DNA of 64,000 bases from Eucommia ulmoides (Eukaryota > Streptophyta > Magnoliopsida > Garryales > Eucommiaceae): assembly GCA_016647705.1 (NCBI GenBank), contig CM028328.1, positions 44,258,647-44,322,646 on the forward strand, read 5' to 3'. Positions within the stretch are counted from its first letter, which is position 1; each line of letters opens with the position of its first letter. Of the stretch, positions 1-10,660 are shown one piece after another. The notes below the pieces were generated by a model. That model saw nothing but the letters and a program-made list of their open reading frames with translations, searched no databases and had not been told where the DNA came from. A program made the position numbers and the translations under genes.

Positions 1-193
1 TGTTTTTCTACCGTTCTTCGACTGTTCTTAGTTCGATCTGATCGTTTACGCTCCGTTTTCATACCTTTTCACCTCCAACACCTGATTTAATACAAAAAGA
101 ATATAAACGAATTACAATGTAATAAAATATACTAAACATACTCGAAAAGTAACAAGTTCGGTTTGGAAATATATAGGTAATTTACACCTATCA
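1..193 (-). mobile_element. LTR fragment, family L1627 (5' end of LTR, minus strand)
   Basis: On the minus strand this reads from TGATAGGTGT at 193 outward past the window edge. It matches the start of the LTRs at 1502-3128 and 43775 downwards, including the shared stretch before the 'accgttcttcgac' region. It interrupts the reverse-transcriptase part of the Tat-type element that resumes at about 199. The other end and any target duplication lie outside the window, so solo versus full element cannot be decided. Confidence 0.75.
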
Positions 194-198
194 GTAAC

Positions 199-1501
199 CC
201 CTAGAGATGAGTTATACTTATACTTGGTGGTGACCACAGTAGTTGTCATGCTGCATTAGTAAAAGAATATCCAGAAGGGCAAAGGCCAGTGTTTTAAATA
301 AGCAAATCAATGGTTCTAGTTGAGACTCGCTATATTGAACTGAAAAAGCTCGTTCCAGCTTTAGTAACTTCAGCTCAAAAGTTGAGGTCATACTTCCAAG
401 TACACGTAATCAACGTGCTAACTTCGTATTCCTTCAAAGCAGTAATGCACATACCAGAGGCCTCAGGACGTCGCATGAAGTGAGTAGTAGAAGTTGGTGA
501 ATTCTTCTTCAAGTACAAGCCCAGAATGGCAATCAAACAACAAGTTCTAGTAAACTTCATTGTTGAGCTAACTCCCCCAAGAGAAGTAATGATAGAAGAT
601 GGAGAATGCCTTGATCAGTCGACTGCGCTTTGGAAGTTATGGGTTGACGGTGTTTCAAACGTGAAAGGGTGTGGTGTAATCATAGTCCTAGAAACACCCG
701 AGGGAGATCAGCTCGCAAGAGTTGTGCAGCTTGGATTTCGAACTTCCAACAACGAGGTAGAATATGAAGCAATAATCCTTGAACTAACTCTCGCAAAAGG
801 ATTAAGAGCTCAGGATTTGGAAGTAAAATTAGACTCAACATTGGTAGTGAACCAGATAAACGGTTTGGTGAATGAAGAAATGTTACGCCTTTATGTAGAA
901 AAAGTAAAAGAGCTAACCACAGCACTCTGAAATTGCAAATTCAAAACCATTCCAAAAGCTGAGAACGAGAAGGCCGATGCACTCTCTATGCTGGCATCAT
1001 CTTTTGAATCAGGTCAGCGGTCCAAAATGGTAGAATTCTTTAAACAATCCTCTATAACAGCACCAACCAACCTTTGCACATGCATAGGCGAATTGGACTA
1101 GGAAGAAGACTGGACAACTCATTTAGTTCGATATCCAAAGGAAGGAACACTACCAGATGACAAGGAGTCAGCAAAAAAGACCCTGTACAAGGTGTCGAGG
1201 TATATTATGATCGATGGCAAACTGTATAGGAGTTCTTTTACATAACTTATATTTTGCTCTATTTATGACCCAAAGAAGCCACCAACGTCCTACAATAGAT
1301 CCATGAGAGAGTTTGTGGAAATCATCAAGGAGAGAAAACCTTGGTACATAAGGCACTCACAATTGGTTATTATTGGCCAACGATGTATACGTCAAAAGAT
1401 GCGACAATTGCCATCGGTTCTCAAATGACATCAAAATTCCAGCCCAAGAACAAACACCAATCCTTAGTCCATAGCCTTTTGCTCAGTGGGGGATGGAAGT
1501 A
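199..1501 (+). pseudogene. Ty3/gypsy (Tat clade) pol remnant: RT end, RNase H, extra RNase H, start of integrase
   Basis: Translated frames give, in order, the end of the reverse transcriptase (ELYLYLVV, then ELKKLVPALVTSAQKLRSYF with the classic RNase H context). An open stretch at 526-930 contains LWVDGVSNVKGCGV and GFRTSNNEVEYEAIILELTLAKG, the additional archaeal-type RNase H known from the plant Tat/Ogre/Retand clade. Next come IPKAENEKADALSMLAS and the integrase zinc region (YYWPTM near 1370). There are several stops and frameshifts (930, 1100, 1243), so it cannot make a polyprotein. The gag, protease and most of RT lie left of the window or are lost. Clade assignment rests on remembered motifs, not an alignment. 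Confidence 0.88.
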
Positions 1502-3128
1502 TGATAGGTGTGATCTACCTATATATTTTCAAACCGGTTTTGTTACTTTTAGAGTATTTTTTTATAGCGTTTTTATTATGTTTTAATTAGTTTTATTCTT
1601 TTTGTATAAATCAGGTGTTTGGGGTAAAAATGTATGAAACTGGAGTGTAAACAATCAGATCGAACCAAGAACGGTCGAAGAACAGTAGAAAAACAAGCAC
1701 AGAGGCAAGATTCTGAAAACTAGCCCACCGCCTAGGCGTCCAAACTACCGCCTAGGCGGTGAAAATGCATAGAGGGCCTATTCTTGTGGACACTCACCAC
1801 CTAGGCGGTAAAACTGTAGGATGGTCACCAAATCCACCATTGTCTTCACCACTGTGGCGATCAATGAACCGACATACCCACCACCTAGGCGGTGACCTCT
1901 GCATCAGATTAGATATTTTTTTAGATATTTTACCTATTTAAACCCATCTCATCTCCTTTCCTCTTACACTATCCGGCCATTGGAGCCCTTAGGGCTTAGT
2001 TTAGAATAGAGAGAGAGTATGGGGAGTGTTCAAATAAATTCGAATGAGAAGATTACCATGCGGAGAAGGAGAAGCGATCGGTGGACGGTTTTAGCGGCTA
2101 ATCTTCGGACTACGGCTAAGTTCATCCGTGTTTTCTTTTATTTCTTATTTTCAATAGTTGCTTGAGCATGTTTAGCTCGATTTTAATTGTATAAACAGTT
2201 ATGACCATGAGTTAAACATGGATTATATATGGGATTAATATTATTTATAAAAAACTTAGTTTTGTTTGAGTTGTGTTTCTTTAATGATTGTTCTTCGCTA
2301 TTTTGATTGTGTTTGTCGTATTGTTTGTTTATTATGCTTAGATTGATATATCGAGAATTCGGGATTTGACGCTCAGAAGAGGTAACCCTGGATTCGGACT
2401 AGGGTAAACATAACGTGACAATCCAATAACCCGGAAGGGAGTTAGATTGGGGGCAATCGATGACGTTGGGGCAAGACTCATGTGACCTAAGGTCGTTAAG
2501 ACGTTAAGGGAGACTTCTTCATTGACACGAAGTTTCGTATTCCCCCATCTTACACTTGGGAGAGGTGGCGGGGGATTTTATGAACTGAGATTATCGATAG
2601 GGTAAACACAACACGACGATCCAATAACCCGGGAAAGAGTTGGATTGTGTGCAATCAATGACGTTGGGGTGAGAGTCACGTGACCTAGGGTCGTTAAGAC
2701 GTTGAGAGGGACTTCTTCATTGACATGAAGTTGCGTATTCCCTCGTCTTACATTCGGGAGAGGTGGCGGGGGAGTTTACGAATTAAAATTGTTAAATAGG
2801 TCGAACACTATTATTGTAAACTAGACAAAATCAAACGCGTTTAAGTAAATAAAGTTAATCCCTAGATAATCCATTCTCTAACTATCTCGTATTAGTATAA
2901 TTAGTATAGATTAAATTATGTTATATTAGTATTAGTATTAATTAATTTAAAATCATTTTTTTTAGTTTAGATAAAATTAGGTCATGACAATTACGGTACT
3001 CGATAATAACGACAACCAATCCCTATGGAAATAATACCCGAGCTTAAAGATCACATTATACTAAAACTTTGACCTCGTACACTCGCAAGTAGTCAATACG
3101 CGAGTGTGTAACAAACGCTCGTCGTACA
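1502..3128 (+). mobile_element. Solo LTR, family L1627 (1627 bp)
   Basis: Starts TGATAGGTGTGATC and ends CGTACA, exactly the same length as the copy at 40907-42533. No internal region or second LTR is present. It sits in the integrase of the Tat element: left flank 'ggatgg'+AAGTA, right flank ACATC+'ctaggg'. Removing the LTR and one 5-bp copy puts the integrase back in frame (WGMDILGPF), which fixes both ends, although the left target copy has drifted. A TATA-like 'ctatttaaaccc' lies at about 1935. The U3 part carries several CCGCCTAGGCGG palindromes and the downstream part a tandem 198-bp duplication. The family is unassigned; LTR size and tail would suit a Ty3 element. Confidence 0.85.
2402..2797 (+). 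repeat. 198-bp tandem duplication inside the L1627 LTR
   Basis: Two head-to-tail units start at 2402 and 2600 with 'gggtaaaca' and share 'caatgacgttgggg', 'gtgacct', 'ggtcgttaagacgtt' and 'gacttcttcattgaca'. The same pair is in the copy at 40907-42533, whereas the inverted copy at 40785-43775 shows only one unit, so unit number varies within the family. Confidence 0.8.
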
Positions 3129-3227
3129 ACATCCTAGGGCCATTTACCCAGCACCAGGGAACAAAAAATATTTGCTAGTAGTAATCGATTACCTCACCAA
3201 GTGGGTAGAAGATGAAGGATTTGTAAC
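3129..3227 (+). pseudogene. Integrase fragment of the interrupted Tat element
   Basis: Frame reads DILGPFTPAPGNKKYLLVVIDYLTKWVE, the start of the integrase catalytic core with its first catalytic Asp in VVIDY. It joins 199-1501 once the solo LTR is removed, and 3635-4372 once the TRIM at 3228-3634 is removed. Confidence 0.85.
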
Positions 3228-3634
3228 TGTAGGACCTCAGGCGCAACCACTCATCCTAAAACTAATTGGTGTTAGGAAAGGCATATACCCTAGCCTTATA
3301 GTGCATTCGGCACATACAAGCGCCCACGACATTCGACTGTGACTTGACCCACACCCTGGTTTCTGCTACGGGATAATTGATGCCAAAACCTGGCCAACAA
3401 TCTTCCCCTCAACAATTGCTCCAGCTGGGAATCAAACTCGTGACCTTGGCTCTGATACCACTTGTAGAACCTCAAGCGCAACCACTCATCCTAAAACCAA
3501 TTGGTGTTAGGAAAGGCATATACTTTAGCCTTATAGTGCATTCAGCACACATAGGTGCATATGGCATTCGATTGTGACTTGACCTATACCCAAGCCTCTG
3601 CTAAGAGACAATTACTGCCAAAATCTGGCCAACA
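3228..3634 (-). mobile_element. Complete TRIM element (407 bp, minus strand)
   Basis: Two direct repeats of exactly 172 bp (3228-3399 and 3463-3634) flank a 63-bp interior. On the minus strand each LTR begins TGTTGGCCAG and ends CTACA. Two bases inside the 5' LTR is TGGTATCAGAGCCA (3447-3460), the primer-binding site for initiator tRNA-Met. Next to the 3' LTR is the purine tract GAGGGGAAGA. This is the full minimal anatomy of a terminal-repeat retrotransposon in miniature; it codes for nothing and must be mobilised in trans. The flanks GTAAC (3223-3227) and GTGGC (3635-3639) match at 3 of 5 bases and are probably a decayed TSD. Confidence 0.9.
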
Positions 3635-4372
3635 GTGGCAATTGGCGAAAAATAAAATAAAAAACTTCCTTTGGAAAAACATAATCTGTCGTTTTGGCAT
3701 TCCAACGATACTGATATCGAACAATAGAACCCAATTCACTAGAGGCAAGGTTGCATGGATGTACAATGAACTTAAGATTCAGCATCAGACGTCAAACCCA
3801 GCATACCCCCAAGCAAATGGACATGCTGAGGTAACAAATCGTTCTATCAAAGAAGCACTCAAGAAGCGACTGGATGATGCTAAAGGCAAATGGGTGGAAG
3901 AACTATAGGAATCTTGTGGTCTTACCAAACTACACCAAGAACAACCACAAGGGAAATGCTATACTCTATGACGTATAGAACTGAAGCTGTAGTTCCAGTA
4001 GAGATTGGGTTACCCTCAAGATGTGATAGTATGATCAATCTTGTGAAAAACAAAGATGTTATATGTCAAGAGTTAGACCAACTAGAGGAGAGTCGAGATA
4101 AGAAAGCATTAGGAATGGTGGCCTATAAATTAAGAGTGGCAAGAATGTTTAACCATACAGTATGTCCAAGACATTTTGCAGTAGGGGAGCTTGTACTTCG
4201 AAGACTAATTCCACATCGTCTAGAGGCAAGTTTGGGAAAACTAGCCCCTAACTGGGAGGGACCCTATCAGATAACCAAGATAAATAGGACAGGGACTTAC
4301 TGACTTGAAGATTTGGATGAAGTAACAATCCCAAGACTATAGAACATCTCACACTTACAAAAATATTTCGTT
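3635..4372 (+). pseudogene. Integrase core and C-terminus of the Tat element
   Basis: 3555-3908 contains NFLWKNIICRFGIPTILISNNRTQF: the second catalytic Asp position reads N. It continues through NPAYPQANGHAEVTNRSIKEAL with the catalytic Glu. A frameshift near 3900 moves the reading to 3890-4303 (ILWSYQTTPRTTT, GKLAPNWEGPYQI), ending at the family's usual end-of-pol HL.KYF near 4370. The Asp-to-Asn change, the frameshift and the two insertions make it inactive. Confidence 0.88.
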
Positions 4373-4599
4373 TAAGGTGTCTTGTCATTTCGAATTTCAT
4401 GTTTTTTTGTTAAAATTTTAGAGTTTTTTCCTTTTCACTCTATATGAGTCATTCATTGAATGAAGTACATAAATAAAGCCTTATTTTTAAAAAGCTATTA
4501 GAGTACAATAAACGATTGTGTAGTTAGGCTCTGATTAAAGCAATTGCCTAAATCAATTCACCAAAAAAATGCTTAGTAAAAATTTCGAAGCGTAAATTT

Positions 4600-5710
4600 G
4601 TGTAACGAACTAAACAAATCAGCTCACTAATGAACATTTAGTAATAAAAACTAAGTGTAAAGAATGAGCTGAGTAGATCAGCTTACCAACAAAACTTTTA
4701 GTGTAAAAATAATAAAGGTAAAAAATTATAGGAGATCTGAGCAAATCAGCTCACTAACGAACATTTAGTAGTAAAAACAAAGTATAAAGAGTGAGTTGAG
4801 CAGATCAGCTCACCAACGAAACTTTTAGTGTAAAAACACTAAAAGTAAAAAATTTAAGGTGATCTAAGAAGATCAGCTCACTAACGAAACACTTAGTGTA
4901 AAAGCACTTTAGGGGAAAAAATTAAAGGTGATCTGAGCAGATCAGCTCACCAATGAACTTTTAGTAGTAAAAACTAAGTGTAAAGAGTGATCTGAGCAGA
5001 TCAGCTCACCAACTAAACTTTTAGTGTAAAAGCATTAAAGGTAATAAATTAAAGGTGATCAAAGCAGATCAACTTGCCAACGCACATTTAGTTGTAAAAA
5101 TTAAGTGTGAAAAATGAGTTGAGCAGATCAACTCACCAATAGACATTTAGTAGTAGAAACTAAGTGTAAAAAGTGAGCTGAGCGGATCAGCTCACCAAAG
5201 ATACTTTTAGTGTAAAAACACTAAAGGTAGAGTATTACGTGAGTTGAGGAGTTCAGCTCACTAACAAACATTTAGTGATAAAAACTAGATATAAAAAGGT
5301 AAGTTGAGCATATCAGCTCACCGAAGAAACTTTTAGTATAAAAACACTTAAAATAAATAATTACGTGAGCTGAAGAGTTCAACTCACCAATGAAAATTTA
5401 GTCATAAAAACTAATGTAAAAATGAGCTGAGCAGATTAGCTCACTAAGGAAACTTTTAGTGCAACAACACTAAAGGTAAAAAATTACATGAACTGAGGAG
5501 TTCAGCTCACCAATGAACATTTAGTGATAAAAACTAAGTGTAAAAACTAGCTGAGCAGATCAGCTCACCAAAGAAATGCTTAGTATAAAATTACATGAGC
5601 TGAACAGATCAGCTCACCAATGAAACATTTAGTGATAAACACTAAGTGTAAAATGACAAGTGAGTTGAGCAGATCAACTCAACAAGAAACGCTTCGTGGT
5701 AAAAATCACC
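4600..5710 (+). repeat. Minisatellite with A/B dimer structure in the 3' region of the Tat element
   Basis: About 18 copies of a unit with 'agcagatcagctcacc' alternate between a shorter type (about 58 bp, 'aatgaacatttagtagtaa') and a longer type (about 68 bp, 'cttttagtgtaaaaacact'), giving a dimer of about 127 bp. Each junction has a stem GTGAGCTGA / TCAGCTCAC around a 5-base loop, and the long type has a second stem, TTTAGTGT / ACACTAAA. Tandem arrays downstream of pol are known from Tat-clade elements, where they can seed satellites. 4373-4600 is AT-rich sequence after the pol end with no gene. Confidence 0.88.
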
Positions 5711-6343
5711 AAGTGAAAAATGCGTTACAAACTAAGTAGATTAGTCAAATAAAAGATACACTTGAATGATAAGATCATCAAGTGTAAAATTGAGAAAAGA
5801 ATCTACCGGTCAAAAGTAACCCTTGAAAAGTCACCAAACACTTCCAAAAGTAAAATCCCTGAATGTTAACTAAGGCATCAATTGGTTCAAATCAACTGGT
5901 TAAACAAAATACAAGCAGTTCAAAAAGAAATCCATTCGAGATTTAGCTTACTATGTATAAAGTTCAATCCACCTATGAAGATTCTTTTTCATTCAACCAA
6001 AAGCCTATGTTGATTCAAAACAAATTTGGTAAACTAATATGTTATGAATGAAGGCAAGCAAAAGAAGAACAAGAAAGATCATATAAACACATACATAACA
6101 ACAGTAAAAACGCAAACATTATATCTCAGAAGAAACACCAATACCCTTTTTTGTATTAACAAAAAAGGGAAGGGAAGGGGGGGGGGGAGGAGGATGTGTA
6201 CATCATCATCAAAATAAAACACCAAAAAAAAAAAAAAAAAAAATTGTTCACATTACACAAACACACACACACCAAAAAAAAAAAAAAGACACTAAGAAGT
6301 TCGAAACTTCCCCTAATAGAAACCAGGGCTGAGTTGCGTAGCA
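5711..6343. other. Non-coding 3' region of the Tat element with simple repeats
   Basis: No coding signal. Contains a G-run (about 6175-6187), an A-run (about 6223-6243), a CA-type run (about 6255-6272) and another A-run (about 6274-6287). Open frames here (6156-6437, 6196-6429) are low-complexity artefacts. Confidence 0.6.
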
Positions 6344-9300
6344 TTAATTCGACCCAAGAGAAGGAAGATGACCTAGCTCCTCCGAGTCCGAGTTGGAATG
6401 GTAGAAGTCGTGCTTCTCGTATTGGTTGATTGCACAAACCAAATCTCGGATCTTCTCTTTCTTCTTCTCATTCTTCTCCCAGAGTTTGTCCCGCCTCTCC
6501 TTCATTAGATCGGCATACTTCTCATGGACCTGCACGTAGCCCATCAGCTCACGATTTTCCTTGTCTGCCCTCCTCAGATGTTCTTTGAGTTCCTAAAAAT
6601 GAAAGACTGTATGGAAATGAGCAGCCTCCAAAGAGTAGAAGACGGTGCAGACGTCTTCAATAGCTCGGAGACATGAATGCTCTTTGGATAGGGTCTTTAC
6701 CATTGTCAACTCATGAAAGTTCTAGCCCATCTCGATCTCTTTTTTCCTGTTGTTCTGAATAGTATCAAAGGAGGAAGACGAGGATGGCATCGACATAGCT
6801 TTGGCAAAAGATGGATAAGAAAGTAAAGAAGGAAGAAGAGAAGGCTCTATGAAATCTCAAACAGAGAAAAAGAAAGTGTTGGTTGTGTAAAACCTCAATG
6901 CATATTTTGGCTTTAAATAGCCAAACCAATGAATAAGAATGATAAATAAAGTAAAAAAGAATCGTCAAGCATATGCATTTATGACAAATAAGTGATGTGA
7001 TGTGAAGTGATGAAAGATGTACAGTAATTATGAAAGCGTATTTTCAATACTAAAGGGGGAGGCTACTGTTTAAACGAGTCATAATTATAAAAGTATCATC
7101 ATTACAAAAATAGTAAACATTAAAAATTGAAAAGACAATCTTCAAATCAGGGCATCAAACTCTGGTCTGCAACATTTGGTTGGCTAGCGACTTGGAGTCC
7201 AACAGGGTCAAAAGACTGGATCATTGGGTAAGCTTGAACTTGGTCTACCACAGGCTGAGCCGAAGACTGCACTGTTGAAGGTAGAACTGATGCTTGATCC
7301 ATGGAAGGAATATTTAAACTGATGATGACCTGATCAGAAGGGCTTGAGATTGAGCTAGTAATAAGCACCTCAGCAATAGACGTAGAAATCTATATATGAG
7401 GGAATGACATGTTAGAAAATGGAACCTCACCCTCAGTAGTGGCACCATCCTCCTCTTCCACCTCACCCTCAAGATCTCTCTCCAAAAAAGAAAGGTCGAC
7501 CTCTAGGTGTTCCCTCGCCAGCAAGCTTTGGCAATGCCAGTAGCCGACCAACTGGATGCTTTCCTTCAGGATGTCGAATTACTCCCAGAGCTTAGTAATC
7601 TTCTCACCACTTTCTTTCACCCTCTACTCCATCTCTGCAGACAACCTTTCCATCACTTTCGACTAACTGGAAAACCTTTTCTCCTATCCAACAGTCCTAA
7701 GTTTCTCTTTGTCCAGCTTAGCAGAAACTTGGCTATTCTCATTCTCCAAATGCTGGAAGGCATCATCCTTGGCTTGGATATCAGTCTTCAGTGAATTAAC
7801 CTCTGATTGTGCTGAGTTGAGCTCTCCTTAGCGAAGAACTCTCAGCAAGAAACCTATTATTCTTAGTGATCAGCAGTTGGTTGCTCTTCTATAGAGCTTT
7901 GCATTGAGTATTAACAGCGTGCAGATCAGCCTCGTATTTCTCCTTGAACGACCTTGCTACTGCTAGGTCAGTCTCAAGAGAAACCCTCTAATCTTGAAGA
8001 ACGTAAAAGTCCTTCTCCGGTAGGCTGGACTTTGTCAGCTGATGCATAAGCTGAGTATCTAACTTAGCCATGTCATTAGAGCTTTCCGCCAGCGCAGAAG
8101 AAATGTGGATGCTCTGCAAAATCATATCATTTGATCAAAATCCATAAACCAACTTCAAAGAATCTAAACATACTAAAGAAAAATAAGATTAGCAAGAGAA
8201 GTGCGCAAATAAGAGTTCGAAAGAGCTCTGCACAGTTGCGACTCTCTATCTTGGCCCATCTCCTGACGATTTGGGATTGAAGGGCCCGCCTCTTTTAGCA
8301 TATGACACATCTGTTCACAAGACATACCACGACTGCTCGGAGAAGCAGACATGCCCTAGTTGGATGCTATAGAAGTAGGGGTGGAGGAATGCTAGTTGTG
8401 GCAGGCTATAGAGCACGAATTATAGGGGCCTCGACCGCATGGGTGACAAACTCTAGGCCCCGAATTTTAGTGGGAATTGGAACTTAGATGCTGGGGACTG
8501 GTACAGAAACCACCCCACGACGTCGCCAGCTTAGCGGTTCCGAATCATCAGAGTATGATGACATTGAAAGGATGAGCTGAGTTGCTAGGGATTAAGGAGT
8601 TGTTGGACGAGCTGTCGTTGGCTGAGCAATAGGCGGAGCAGTAAGCTTAGCAGCTAGCTAAGAAGTTGGTTACCCAGATGACCAAGTGATCTTCTTGGGT
8701 TCTCTTTTCCTCTTTCTTAAAGCTAAGTCATTGAGACGGCTAACTCCTGACGCATCCATCTTTGGTGGTTTAAATGGGTCGGAGGTAAGAGCTTTGTAAG
8801 ATCTCATCTCTAAGACCAGGAGCTTCTTCAATTCATCCTCAACCTTAGCTGTCAGGCTTAAACTTTTACAGGCGTCTTTTTCTACACAAGATAACCCAAG
8901 AAATTATAAGGACATCACCAAAATGAAATTCACAAATTTGGATTACAAAAGAAAAAAAGAAAAAAAAGTTACTCGGGAAGTTAAAATGCTTCAGTACGAC
9001 TGGAGGCGCAACCCTATCTCATCAGAAGAAAATTCCCAATTATCCTTCAAAAAAGAAGTATCTCTTCTGCCAACCTCTTTTCATCGCAGCATGATCAGTA
9101 AGGAAAGTGTACTTCGTGATATCTCAATAATAGAATCTCCCAATATTGTGAAGAAATTTGAGGGAACAAACACTCCTAACCATTCCTATTGTATGGGGAA
9201 CATTGTTTACCCGAGAAAGGGCTAAAGCCCCCATGATCTTACAGAATCCGTTGGGTGCTATTTGGGCTGGAGTGATTTCTAATTGATGAAAGAGGTTGCA

Positions 9301-9610
9301 AAGAAAATGGGTAAGGGGAAGCCTAAGGCCATATTCAAACATCCACACAAAGAGGTATATATCATCTTCTTTGGCGCTATAGGGACGTTCGTCCTCAAAT
9401 TGAACCCTAATTGAAATTGACGAAGGGATATTGTATTTCCCTCCAAATGACTCAAGTCATTCTTCCCTAAAGGTGCTAAAACCATGATTTCCCTAGTTAA
9501 TTGGGGAATCAGTTGACGGATGGGTTTTGGAAGACGTCGTCTGCTCTGAAAGAGGAGTCGGCAACGAACCAACCTCTGTCGGACTGTTGGATAGACTCAA
9601 TGTCATCTTA
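6344..9610 (-). pseudogene. Antisense ORF remnant of the Tat element: putative gypsy-type transposon domain plus coiled coil
   Basis: Read on the minus strand, opposite to pol. The N-terminal part at 9124-9348 gives EYGLRLPLTHFLCNLF and ITPAQIAPNGFCKIMGALAL, the hallmark of the 'putative gypsy-type transposon' domain (PF04195-like: GLRLPL, then PAQLAPN.W). Downstream, 7500-8100 translates in broken frames to a charged coiled coil (LAVARSFKEKYEADLHAVNTQ). 7147-7368 is a Gln/Pro/Ser-rich stretch. 6344-6600 is another coiled segment (LKEHLRRADKENREL, then EKYADLMKERRDKLWEKN). Many stops and shifts break it. Extra ORFs opposite to pol are known for some Tat/Grande-type elements; their function is not established. 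The strand and position fit that plan. Confidence 0.7.
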
Positions 9611-9748
9611 GACAGAATAACAAAAAGCAAAAATTGAATGCAAACAACTATATAATCAAGAGATTGAATGAAGTCAAGAACTTTTGCGAATGAAGAGGTG
9701 ATCTTTCATCTCACTTCTTTGAATTATCATGAAAATTAGGAAGGCAAA

Positions 9749-10266
9749 TGATATGGGAGAAACTCCCGCCCATGATTAATAGAGGCTTGAAAGCCTTGAT
9801 GGATCGGAACGGGTGAATAATTCAATCCAGAAAAAGTAACCATGTGATCATTCCAAGCTAAACACATCAGTCCACCGGGAATGAGGTCGGCTCATAATGA
9901 GCGGCCCGATATATGAATATAAGAAGGCCCTATAAATAAAACCTACAGTGGAAGGCCAATTAAAGGTAAAACCCAAGAACCCCATGACTCCCACGCATGA
10001 GGAAAATCACAACTAACCAATCATTCATAAGCGAGATCATCGCTAAATCCCATGCAAATAGGAAATGATCGTGGAGAGGGCAACCTCAATAGTAAAACGG
10101 CACAAATTAAGAAGTCTATATAAAAGGAAGGTATTAACAAATTATTTCAAACCTCAAGTACTTGATCTCTCACTCAAAATAGACTAACTTATTGTTACAC
10201 CGGAGGTTATTTTGCCGACACCACACTGATGTTCCTTTAAGCTAATTAGTTTTGTAGGTTATAGTA
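9749..10266 (+). mobile_element. Probable 3' LTR of the Tat element (right boundary approximate)
   Basis: 'gaaaattaggaaggcaaa' just before 9749 looks like a polypurine tract, followed by TGATATGGGAG as the LTR start. Inside are a TATA motif (ctatataaaagg, about 10118) and the tail 'ccggaggttattttgccgacacc', typical of Tat-clade LTR R/U5 regions. The right end, near 'tttgtaggttatag', is not marked by a clear CA or TSD. It lies only about 400 bp before the AAE3-like ATG. Confidence 0.55.
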
Positions 10267-10269
10267 ATA

Positions 10270-10660
10270 GGTTGTGAATGTCTTTGACATGTAGTAGATT
10301 TTTTGCATGTGTTAGGGATTTTTGGTAATATTAGCTACCACATAAACGTTGCAAGGACCCTTGGGGACTAAGTTCACGCCACGTGGAGATCTGGGTATCA
10401 CCGAAGTACAAACCTGGAGACATTCACATCGCGATTGTGTTGCACCAGACCGAACGAAGGCCTTGTCCCACGTCACCAAACCTTCCTCAATTCTCGCCTT
10501 CACCGGAAACCCATTTATGACAGCCGCCCGTTTCCTTCTGTCCATTATATAAGCCTACCCGTCTTTGTCTTCAATCTCATCATCTTTTCTCCCTCAATCT
10601 TATCTCTGTAATCTGTATTCATTCGATCGATCTTCTGTTTGGTTTTGAACGAAAGAGGAA
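10270..10660 (+). promoter_or_regulatory. Promoter and 5' UTR of the AAE3-like gene
   Basis: TATATAA at 10546-10552, followed by a pyrimidine-rich stretch (10560-10615) typical of plant core promoters, and the ATG at 10661. A G-box CACGTG lies at 10380-10385 and a second ACGT core ('cccacgtcacc') near 10468. This puts transcription start near 10575-10585. The probable Tat LTR end directly precedes this segment. Confidence 0.65.

Noticed and set aside
4600..5710. Regular repeat array resembling a CRISPR
   Set aside because: Plant nuclear context; the whole unit is repeated with no unique spacers, so it is a minisatellite.
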